Assembly (NCBI GenBank): GCA_020634815.1
Contig: JACKBA010000027.1
Location: 1 to 64,000 of the forward strand
Reading direction: 5' to 3'
DNA from: Caldilineaceae bacterium
GTDB lineage: Bacteria; Chloroflexota; Anaerolineae; Caldilineales; Caldilineaceae
Length of the DNA: 64,000 nt
A program made the translations under genes and the position numbers. Below, one piece after another: positions 1 through 6,949 of the stretch (the stretch's first letter is position 1; every line of letters begins with the position of its first letter). The notes beneath the pieces are model-generated. The model was given only the letters and a program-made list of their open reading frames with translations. It did not search any database and was not told where the DNA came from.

Positions 1-1
1 C

Positions 2-175
2 CTGGTCTTCCTGGCTGTGCGCCCGCTGACCAAGCACGGGCGCGTCGAGGCCATCTCGCAGGGCATTCGCCACATGCCGTCGGAAGAGGCATACTACTGG
101 TATAGTAAGTGCACTGCCGCTGACACAGCTGAGCGCGCGCAAAAGGCACTGCGCATTCTGCTAGCGGAAGAGTAA
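2..175 (+). CDS. C-terminal part of an unrecognised protein (runs off window start)
   Basis: An open frame enters the window and ends at TAA 173-175, giving 57 residues that include RPLTKHGRVEAISQG and EEAYYWYSKC followed by a helical tail ending in LLAEE. The composition is protein-like and the frame has no internal stop. I do not recognise the family with confidence. Its position directly upstream of the AAA/DUF4276/DUF1156 genes suggests it belongs to the same defence operon, but that is inference from context. The start lies outside the window. Confidence 0.55.
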   Translation: MVFLAVRPLTKHGRVEAISQGIRHMPSEEAYYWYSKCTAADTAERAQKALRILLAEE

Positions 176-177
176 TT

Positions 178-354
178 GACAGGGTCGATAGCTATGCCAA
201 TCCGTCTGCGCGCATGCTTTCGCTGGCGCCTGGCTATGAGAAACCGTTTCACGGCGGACTGATTGCTCTCGAGACTGGTTTGGCGCAGATTCGACAGAAG
301 TGTCCCCACTTTGCAGGATGGGTAGAGTGGCTTGAATTACTTGCCCAGGCATAA
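178..354 (+). CDS. Coding-like fragment without a clear start
   Basis: A 58-codon open stretch follows the previous stop in the -1 frame and ends at TAA 352-354. It reads like real protein (APGYEKPFHGGLIALE, then a helix ending in WLELLAQA). No good start codon or ribosome binding site precedes it; the first ATG lies about a dozen codons in. It may be a short gene with an unusual start, or the continuation of the upstream gene after a frameshift. Family unrecognised. Confidence 0.35.
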   Translation, partial: DRVDSYANPSARMLSLAPGYEKPFHGGLIALETGLAQIRQKCPHFAGWVEWLELLAQA

Positions 355-430
355 CTTGAAATGCGATCAGCCAGCTTGAAATATGGAGATGTGCGACAGT
401 ATAAGAGTGGAAGATGCGGAGGCGCTAAGC

Positions 431-1807
431 GTGAATCGCCAGACTAACAAAGCAGACCGGCTGAGGCAAATCGAAGAGATCCTGTGGGCGAACCCAGAGG
501 GGTTAACGCGCGCTGAAATCGCGCGCAGACTCGGCGTCGAGCGGAGCACGATCAGTCGGTACATTGACAGCGACGACTTGCCACCCGATATCTTCATAGA
601 CGAATCGGATAAGGACAGACTCAAGCTGGATCGTAGGCTACAGATCACACAAATCGTTGTCCACAATCTCCGCAGTCTGGTCGATGTCACTCTCGACCTC
701 AAAAGCCTGAATGTGATGATTGGCCCGAATGGCGCCGGCAAGACCGCGCTGATGGAAGTTCTCCTGCTTTTGCATAGCGGTGCAAACGGGGATTTGTCAT
801 CATTTTTCGATGAACGCGGCGGCTTCCATTCTGTCATCAGTGCGACCACTAACCAAACAGGTCAGCCACCAATGACTGTAGGCGCCCGATTGGCCCCGCC
901 TCCACACCTCGGCGGCAGAGTGACCAATTTCGAGGTCGAACTCAGAAGGTTGCAGATCGGCTATGCCATAACGGCGGAATCGCTGGAAAGTGGAACCGCG
1001 TCCACGCCTGGCAACCTACGCAACGCCGAATATGCCTTTCAGGATGGCAAGCTATACACCTCGAAGAGCGCGAATGAACCTATTCCGCTGCCAAAGCTAC
1101 GCAGCTCCGAATTGATGTTGACGCAACTTCCCACGGATCGACCGTTCCGCGAGTCCCTGCGTTTCAAGGAGTTTCTTTCTGCGATTGACTTCTATCCGCC
1201 GCTCCAGGTCACAGGCCGCGCCCCAATTCGCTTGCCTCAGCCGCTGACACCCGCGACCAAACCAGACGCCGAAGGCTCGAACCTATTCTCGGTTCTCTAT
1301 AACCTTCGCATCAGCCATCCCGAGACGTATGAGCGACTGCTTGCGCTCATGCGTCAGGCCTTCCCTGGTTTGAAACGCTTTGAATTTCCTGTCGTCGGCG
1401 CCGGTCAGGTTACGTTGGCATGGTACGACGAATCCAGCAAACAACCTTTCTATCCCGGTCAACTGTCCGAGGGGACGCTGCGCTTCTTGTGGCTGGCCGC
1501 TATTCTACTGACGCCGGCTCAGTCTTCCATCCTCCTGCTGGACGAACCAGAAGTCTCTTTGCACCCTCAACTAATCCGATTGCTGGTGGCGCTGCTGCAG
1601 GATTACGCCATGCGCAGTCAAGTTGTCGTCGCCACCCATTCCTCGGATTTGGTGCGCTGGCTCGAGCCTGACGAGGTGATTGTCGCCGACAAAGAAGATG
1701 GCCAGACACGCTTCACCCGCGCCGACACCCTCGATCTAGCCGAATGGTTGGCAGAATACGACTTGCGCGACCTGTGGCAGATGGGGCATCTCGGGGGACG
1801 TGTGTAA
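431..1807 (+). CDS. OLD-like AAA ATPase with N-terminal helix-turn-helix
   Basis: The N-terminal part (about residues 25-65 counted from the ATG at 383) is a helix-turn-helix resembling DeoR/MarR types (GLTRAEIARRLGVERSTISRY). It is followed by an ABC/RecF-like ATPase: Walker A GPNGAGKT (114-121), a signature-like LSEGTLRF, Walker B ILLLDEPEVSLHP and an H-loop VVVATHSS. This is the AAA_21/AAA_15 pattern of OLD-family proteins. I prefer the GTG at 431 as start because GGAGG at 418-422 sits 8 nt upstream, whereas the ATG at 383 has no ribosome binding site. It overlaps the next gene by one base (TAATG), so the two are co-translated. As in Gabija/OLD/PARIS-type defence pairs, the ATPase probably regulates the neighbouring Toprim-like protein; this role is inferred. 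Confidence 0.85.
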   Translation: MNRQTNKADRLRQIEEILWANPEGLTRAEIARRLGVERSTISRYIDSDDLPPDIFIDESDKDRLKLDRRLQITQIVVHNLRSLVDVTLDLKSLNVMIGPNGAGKTALMEVLLLLHSGANGDLSSFFDERGGFHSVISATTNQTGQPPMTVGARLAPPPHLGGRVTNFEVELRRLQIGYAITAESLESGTASTPGNLRNAEYAFQDGKLYTSKSANEPIPLPKLRSSELMLTQLPTDRPFRESLRFKEFLSAIDFYPPLQVTGRAPIRLPQPLTPATKPDAEGSNLFSVLYNLRISHPETYERLLALMRQAFPGLKRFEFPVVGAGQVTLAWYDESSKQPFYPGQLSEGTLRFLWLAAILLTPAQSSILLLDEPEVSLHPQLIRLLVALLQDYAMRSQVVVATHSSDLVRWLEPDEVIVADKEDGQTRFTRADTLDLAEWLAEYDLRDLWQMGHLGGRV

Positions 1808-2397
1808 TGTTCGTCGTGATGGTCGAAGGCGACACCGAGCGGGCTTTGCGTCGCCATCTCAAATCATTCATCGATCAGCGTGCACTTGCGGAAGGGAAAC
1901 CGCGCCCACGACTCACTTTCAAGCCGAACATGACCCATGAACCTGCCGCCTTGCGTCGCCATCTGGCGTATGAGTTTCGCCGGGGCGCGCAAGCGGTCGT
2001 CGGCCTCATCGACGTATTTCCTCACTTCCAGAGCGCCGCAGACGCCAAGACGTCGCTGACGCGTGCCGCAGCCGACGACAGGTTCATACCGCACGCCGCA
2101 CAATATGACGTAGAGGCATGGCTGCTACCATACTGGAGCGACATCTGCCAACGAATCAGCGTTCGGCAGCAACGACCAGGGGCCCATCCTGAAGAGATAA
2201 ACGGTCAGAAGCCACCTGCGTACCATCTCCGTGACCTGTATCAAAGGGCCCGACCGCACCGGAAATACAATAAAGTTATCGAGATGGACCAGTTGTTGGA
2301 AGGCAAAGACCTCACCCTCTCCGCCGCTGCTTGCCCAGAATTCAAGGCATTGCTCAACACCCTGCTCACCCTCAGCGGTTTGACGCCGCTGCCCTGA
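1807..2397 (+). CDS. DUF4276 family, Toprim-like partner of the AAA ATPase
   Basis: 196 residues starting at the ATG that overlaps the previous stop. The opening MFVVMVEGDTE supplies the acidic glutamate motif of a Toprim fold. GLIDVFPHF is the hydrophobic strand with Asp, and AAQYDVEAWLLPY matches the conserved Q-x-E/D-x-EA-L block of DUF4276. Proteins of this family commonly sit next to an AAA ATPase in defence islands, and the fold is that of the nuclease half of OLD proteins. Nuclease activity is therefore likely but not shown. The gene ends 20 bp before the DUF1156 start, consistent with one operon. Confidence 0.8.
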   Translation: MFVVMVEGDTERALRRHLKSFIDQRALAEGKPRPRLTFKPNMTHEPAALRRHLAYEFRRGAQAVVGLIDVFPHFQSAADAKTSLTRAAADDRFIPHAAQYDVEAWLLPYWSDICQRISVRQQRPGAHPEEINGQKPPAYHLRDLYQRARPHRKYNKVIEMDQLLEGKDLTLSAAACPEFKALLNTLLTLSGLTPLP

Positions 2398-2417
2398 CGA
2401 AAGGACCACCCCACCCC

Positions 2418-2834
2418 ATGACCCGGCCCCGTGTGCTCATCGAAGATTGGCTGCCCATCGAAGCGATCGGCGTGGAGAGCAAGCGCGAGCGCGGCGCCAG
2501 CAGTGCGCTGCCGCCGCTCTACTTCCTACATGTCTGGTGGGCGCGGCGACCGCTGACCACCAGCCGCGCCGCCATCCTTGGCGGGGTGCTGCCGGCGTGG
2601 TCGCCGGAGTGGCCGGAGCACCTGCGCCAGCGCTTTCCCGACCGGGAAAGCTATCACACCTGGTTTCTGCAACTCAATGGCATTTCCAAGGATGTGGTCG
2701 AGGCGCGCAAGATCCTGGACTGGGCGCGCCAAACGGGCACCCCGGTGCCAAATCCGTACAGCGGGCCGCGTGCGTTTACCGTCAATCCTTCGCCTGAGGA
2801 TCTGGCGATCATGGGCGACCTCCTCGAACTATAG
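2418..2834 (+). pseudogene. DUF1156 methyltransferase, N-terminal fragment (cut by IS element)
   Basis: The ATG at 2418 begins a protein with LIEDWLPIEAIGVESKRE and LHVWWARRPL, the hallmark opening of DUF1156 (predicted adenine-specific DNA methyltransferases of defence islands). Reading proceeds to AIMGDLLEL and then hits TAG at the junction with the IS3-family element. The S-adenosylmethionine-binding segment (DPF-x-G-x-G type) that should follow immediately is absent. About 139 residues remain. The gene resumes on the other side of the element at 4403 but at a much later point in the protein, so several hundred residues have been lost and the methylase must be inactive. Confidence 0.85.
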
Positions 2835-2887
2835 TGGACCCAGAAATTTGGACACTGAAAACGGCTGAAATAAAGTCCTGAACTACC

Positions 2888-3184
2888 ATGCGCAAACAGT
2901 ATAGTGCGACCTACAAGGCCGAAATCGTCAAAGAACTGCTGAAGGAAGAAAAGACGCTGAATCAACTGGCGGCGGAGACTGGAATTCACCCGTCGCAACT
3001 CAAGGAGTGGCGCAAGATCGTGTTGACGAGACTGCCTGAGTTGTTCAGCCGGAATGACCAGGCGATGGTGGATGCTCGCAATCACGAACAACAGGTGACT
3101 GACCTGTATGCAGAAATTGGACGCTTGACGACCCAGGTGAACTGGCTGAAAAAAAAATCTGGCCTCCAGCCTGAGTCGAGTTGA
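2888..3184 (+). CDS. IS3-family transposase OrfA (HTH + leucine zipper)
   Basis: 98 residues. The first about 50 form an IS3/IS911-type helix-turn-helix (YSATYKAEIVKELLKEEKT, ETGIHPSQLKEW). The second half is a heptad coiled coil (EQQVTDLYAEIGRLTTQVN) for oligomerisation. It ends just after a run of nine A at 3149-3157 (codons K-K-K), the kind of slippery site that makes the OrfAB fusion in this family. Reaching the orfB frame needs a +1 (or -2) shift here rather than the usual -1, because the -1 frame stops soon afterwards. Confidence 0.9.
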   Translation: MRKQYSATYKAEIVKELLKEEKTLNQLAAETGIHPSQLKEWRKIVLTRLPELFSRNDQAMVDARNHEQQVTDLYAEIGRLTTQVNWLKKKSGLQPESS

Positions 3185-3197
3185 GCGTCTGGCGCTG

Positions 3198-4004
3198 GTG
3201 GAATGGGGCGCTGGCGCCGAACTGCCTTTGCGTGTCCAGGCTGCGCTGTTGAGCCTGAGTCGCGCCAGCTTGTATTACCGACCTGCACTACCATCACCTG
3301 AGGAAGTGGCACTCAAGCATCGCATTGACGAGATCTATACGGACTATCCTTTCTACGGTTCGCGGCGGATTCGAGAACACCTGGTGCAGTACGATGGTCT
3401 GACCATCAGCCGGAAAACTGTCCAGCGCCACATGCAGGAGATGGGGATCGCAGGCATCAGCCCTGGCCCCAATCTGAGCCGGCGGCGCAAGGAGCATGTT
3501 GTCTATCCGTACCTGCTGCGGGGCGTCACCAGCAGCCGCCCCAATCAGGTCTGGGGGATCGACATCACCTACATCCGCCTACAGAAACAGTGGCTGTATC
3601 TGGTGGCCGTCCTGGATTGGTACTCGCGCTATGTGATCAGTTGGCAGCTGGACCAGACGTTGGACATAGATTTCGTGTTGGTGGCCGTCGATGCAGCATT
3701 GGCGCAAGCCAGGCCAACGATCTGGAACAGCGACCAAGGCAGCCATTTCACCAGCCCGCAGTACATCGAACGGCTACTGGCCGCCGAGGTGCGCATCAGC
3801 ATGGATGGCAAGGGGCGGGCGTTGGACAACATCTTTACCGAGCGTCTCTGGCGGACGCTCAAATATGAGGAAGTCTACTTGCATGACTACGTTACACCTA
3901 AAGATGCCTGCCACGGCCTCAGCCGCTACTTTGACTTCTACAACCATCGACGACCGCATCAGAGCCTCGGCTATCGCACGCCGGCAAAGGTCTATGGGTC
4001 TTGA
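3198..4004 (+). CDS. IS3-family transposase OrfB (DDE integrase core)
   Basis: 268 residues from ATG 3198, though the frame is already open from 3150 across the A9 run, as expected for a frameshifted OrfAB product. It contains the HTH_21 segment YPFYGSRRIREHL and an rve integrase core with catalytic D122 (WGIDITY), D179 (NSDQGSHFTS) and E215 (FTERLWRTLKYE), plus the terminal FDFYNHRRPHQSLGY motif. All three catalytic acids are present, so the enzyme looks intact. It cuts and joins the element ends. Confidence 0.93.
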   Translation: MEWGAGAELPLRVQAALLSLSRASLYYRPALPSPEEVALKHRIDEIYTDYPFYGSRRIREHLVQYDGLTISRKTVQRHMQEMGIAGISPGPNLSRRRKEHVVYPYLLRGVTSSRPNQVWGIDITYIRLQKQWLYLVAVLDWYSRYVISWQLDQTLDIDFVLVAVDAALAQARPTIWNSDQGSHFTSPQYIERLLAAEVRISMDGKGRALDNIFTERLWRTLKYEEVYLHDYVTPKDACHGLSRYFDFYNHRRPHQSLGYRTPAKVYGS

Positions 4005-4402
4005 CCCGGTGGGTCAACTGGACCAGCGCAGCCGCCTGCGTACGTTCTCAACAGGGTCGTTTGGTCATGGGAAATTTGAGTTTATCGCTTTCTGGGCAAA
4101 CTGGTTGCAGAGGACAACAGCCACGACCCACCACTTGCCACAGAAGTTGGGCGTCGGGCAGAGATGACGCATCACCTCTGCCCCAACCACTTCGCCATCC
4201 GTGCGGCGCTCGGGTCGCTCTCCAGCGTTGCCCTATCCTCCGCACAGACGGCGGTCAGTCTATCAGATTCATCGTATTCGCGTCAGTTTCCGGGCTTCAT
4301 AACGGGCTCAACTACACCGTCTCGTATCGATTGTCATCTCACCCAGGAAGGGAGGATTGGACTTTATTTTTGACCCATTTTGTGTCTTGACAAATGGGTC
4401 CA

Positions 4403-5777
4403 CCATAACGTTCAATACGCTGAACTATCTGACTACTTCTACGTCTGGCTCAAACGCAGCGTCGGCCATCTCTTCCCCGACCTCTTTACCGACGAACTGA
4501 CCAACAAGGATGACGAGGCTGTCGCCAACCCGGCGCGCTTTGCCAGCCTGGGCAAGAAGAAACGCGATCTGGCCGAACAGGATTACGAGCGCAAGATGGC
4601 CGCCGCCTTCCGCGAGATGCACCGCGTGCTGCGCGACGACGGCGTGCTCACCGTCATGTTCACCCACAAACGCGTCGAGGCGTGGGACACCCTCGCCTCC
4701 GCCCTCATCGGCGCCGGCTTCACCATCCACGCCTCCTGGCCCGTCCACACCGAAAGCGAACATTCGCTGCACCAGGCCAAGAAGAATGCGGCGGCGTCGA
4801 CGATCCTGCTGGTCTGCCGCAAACGAGAGAGTGAGGTGTTGAGGTCTTGGGGGAGTGGGGTTGGCTCGCCCCAAGACCCCACCACCGCAAAACCCCAAAA
4901 CCCCACCACCCCACCACCCCAAGACCCAATCTGGTGGGACGACATCAAGGGGCGCGTGCGGCGTGTGGCGCGTGAGAAGGCGCAGCAGTACGCACAGCAG
5001 GGCATCACCGGCGTCGACCTCTACATCAGCACCTTTGGCCCCACGCTCAGCGTCATCTCCGAGCAGTGGCCCGTGCTCACCAGCGAAGTCGACCCCAGGA
5101 GCGGCGAGCCGATCCCGCTGCGCCCCGAGATCGCGCTGGACCTGGCGCGCGAGGAGGTCATCCGCCTGCGCAAGGAAGGGCTGCTCGCCGGCCGCGCCAT
5201 CACCTTCGACGCCGTCACCGACTGGTATCTCATGGCGTGGGATGCCTTCCAGGCCGAGGAGTTCCCCTTCGACGAGGCGCGCAAGCTCGCCCTGGCGCTG
5301 GGATTGGAGATGGCCGACCTCCTCGGCCCGCTCAAGCTGGTGGCCAAGAAGAGCCAGTCGGTCGTGCTCCAGCGCCCCGAACAGCGCCGCAAGAAGGGCA
5401 TGGTCGACCCCGAAGCCGCGCTCTTTGCCCACACCATCGACGCCGTACACACGGCCATGCTCATTTACACCGAAGATGGCGCCGGCGCCTGCGATGTCTT
5501 TCTGCAAAACCGCGGTCTCAAGCGCGACGCCGCCTTCAAGGCCGTGCTCCAGGCGCTCATCAACGCCATCCCGCGCACGCGCATCAAGGGCAAGTTCGTG
5601 CGCCCCGAGGCCGACATCCTCGACCGCATGCGCCTGGCCTTCTATGCCGACGAGCTGACCGCCCCGCCCGAGGAGGAACCGCCGCTGTCCGCGCCGCGCC
5701 AGGGCGGTCTCTTTGACGACGCGGCGCAGGAAGAGAACTTTGACGGCGACGACGCCGACGAGGAGGAAGACGCATGA
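4403..5777 (+). pseudogene. DUF1156 methyltransferase, C-terminal fragment
   Basis: Host reading resumes right after the IS end with VQYAELSDYFYVWLKRSVG, the segment that in intact DUF1156 proteins follows the catalytic DPPY motif. The motif itself is missing. The rest of the family pattern is present: RKMAAAFREMHRVLRDDGVLTVMFTHK, AWDTLASALIGAGF, HQAKKNAAASTILLVCRKR, and a long helical C-terminal part ending in an acidic tail. A proline-rich in-frame insertion (4838-4926) is a DNA palindrome. ATGA overlap with the next gene shows the original operon arrangement. Without motif I and DPPY no methyl transfer is possible; any remaining product would start at a chance codon. Confidence 0.85.
4838..4926. 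repeat. Palindromic repeat inserted in frame in the DUF1156 gene
   Basis: The left arm GAGGTCTTGGGGGAGTGGGG (4841-4860) and the right arm CCCCACCACCCCAAGACCC (4908-4926) are imperfect inverted repeats, with a run of CCCCAAAA/CCCCACCA between. In translation it yields a proline-rich loop (PQDPTTAKPQNPTTPPPQDP) foreign to the family. Its length keeps the frame. Confidence 0.6.
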
Positions 5778-6037
5778 CCATGCAAGCCCTGTCCCTGGCC
5801 GACCGCATCCGCGCCTATGTCGTCGCCGCGATCATCGACCCGGCGCGCGCCGCCGGTCGCACCACCGTCACCGTGCGCGCCGGCGACATCCACGCTGCGT
5901 TGGATCTGGAGAATCGCCTGCCGGCCGTCTGCGGCGCGCTCGACGCGCACAAGTTCTACGTCGAGAGCGGCGTGGCGCTCACCCAGCGCCGCGGGCCAAA
6001 GTTCGGTGCGACGGCCGAATGGGTCTTTGCCTTATGA
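5774..6037 (+). CDS. Small conserved-looking protein of the DUF1156 operon
   Basis: 87 residues; the ATG overlaps the DUF1156 stop (ATGA), so the two are translationally coupled. The sequence has an N-terminal helix (SLADRIRAYVVAAII), then VTVRAGDIHAALDLENRLPAVCGAL, which reads like a small winged-helix or McrB-N-like module, and ends near FYVESGVALTQRRG. I recognise no catalytic motif. Its fixed place between methylase and HEPN/helicase genes suggests a target-recognition or regulatory accessory; that is inference. Confidence 0.7.
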   Translation: MTMQALSLADRIRAYVVAAIIDPARAAGRTTVTVRAGDIHAALDLENRLPAVCGALDAHKFYVESGVALTQRRGPKFGATAEWVFAL

Positions 6038-6056
6038 GTTCAGGAGAACGGCGATC

Positions 6057-6944
6057 ATGTTTCTGACCGATGACGAACTGGCGACCTTGCGCCATGACCT
6101 GGAGACGCAGGCCGGGCTGGATGCCGAACTCTATCAACGCTGCCAGCTTCTCATGCACAAGGGTGCCTACGACGAGGCCGTGCGCAGCGCATTTGTCCTG
6201 CTGGAAGAACGGCTGCGCGCCGCAATCGATGTTGAGGGCGCCACCGGTGTCCAGTTGGCCAACCAGGCCTTCGGCGCCAACAGCCAGCTTGCCAAGCTGC
6301 TCGCCCACAACACCAACGAACGTGACGGACTGCGCGAGCTCTTCGCCGGCGCGTTCCGCCTCTTCCGCAACCCAACGGCGCATGGCGCCGTCAATTACGA
6401 CGCGGCGGATGGCAAAGCTATTATCGCCCTGGTAAACCTGCTCCTGCGGATCGTGGCGCGTGCCAGCGACGTGCCGGCCAAAGTCACCTTCCCGGAAAAT
6501 CTGGAAACGGCCCTGATTGCTGCCGAAAGCGAACTCGGCGCCGGAGCGACCAGCCGCCTGCGCGTCTTCCTGGCCAAAGCGGTGCGCGGCGGTCTCCAGG
6601 TTGATGGCAAGGCGCAACAGTGGATCGCATTTCGCGCCTATGCGCTGCGGCAGGAACAGGAGTGGCCGGAACCACGGCGGGTCAAAATGGCGCTCTTCTA
6701 TTTCTACAACGTCCCCACGGAATATGCCATCGAATTTTCGGTCGGCGGGCAGTACCAGTCAGCCGTAGCGTTCGAACTGGTTCGGCTCAAAGAACGTCTG
6801 CAACAGATTGGCTTTCGACCGCGCGGCAAGAACCAGGATCTGCGGGCAGACTTGCATCTTCACAATGATGCGGCGTTCTTCGCTGCCCTCTGGCAGGTCG
6901 TCGAGGATACCCAGCAAGAGTTCCAGGATATATTGGCGCAGTAA
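6057..6944 (+). CDS. TIGR02391-family (Ymh-like) HEPN protein
   Basis: 295 residues; the ATG at 6057 has AGGAG 10 nt upstream. The first about 125 residues match the TIGR02391/Ymh pattern: KGAYDEAVRSAFVLLEERLR, AFGANSQLAKLL, and LFRNPTAHG. The last contains R104-N-P-T-A-H109, the R-x4-H active-site motif of HEPN ribonucleases, in the usual position after a four-helix core. The second half (about 160-295) is an extra alpha/beta domain I cannot name. HEPN proteins in defence islands usually cut RNA once triggered. It lies 5 bp before the helicase gene, so it is part of the same operon. Confidence 0.75.
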   Translation: MFLTDDELATLRHDLETQAGLDAELYQRCQLLMHKGAYDEAVRSAFVLLEERLRAAIDVEGATGVQLANQAFGANSQLAKLLAHNTNERDGLRELFAGAFRLFRNPTAHGAVNYDAADGKAIIALVNLLLRIVARASDVPAKVTFPENLETALIAAESELGAGATSRLRVFLAKAVRGGLQVDGKAQQWIAFRAYALRQEQEWPEPRRVKMALFYFYNVPTEYAIEFSVGGQYQSAVAFELVRLKERLQQIGFRPRGKNQDLRADLHLHNDAAFFAALWQVVEDTQQEFQDILAQ

Positions 6945-6949
6945 ATCTG

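Larger units (their letters stand above)
2835..4402 (+). mobile_element. IS3-family insertion sequence (about 1.57 kb)
   Basis: The ends are imperfect inverted repeats of about 45 bp. The left end begins TGGACCCAGAAATTTGGACA. The reverse complement of the right end begins TGGACCCATTTGTC. Both arms carry AAATAAAGTCC about 34 bp in. Between them lie orfA and orfB of an IS3-type transposase. About 350 bp between orfB and the right repeat are non-coding, which is long for the family. No target-site duplication is visible (flanks end ..ACTATAG and begin CCATAACG), and the interrupted DUF1156 gene has lost its central part, so insertion was followed by, or accompanied by, an adjacent deletion. Confidence 0.9.

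Noticed and set aside
4005..4357. Separate gene between orfB and the right end of the IS
   Set aside because: Short frames there lack start signals and family patterns; the stretch lies inside the inverted repeats and is treated as part of the element.
4425..5507. 360-codon minus-strand frame over the DUF1156 C-terminal part
   Set aside because: Reverse shadow of a conserved coding region in GC-rich DNA.
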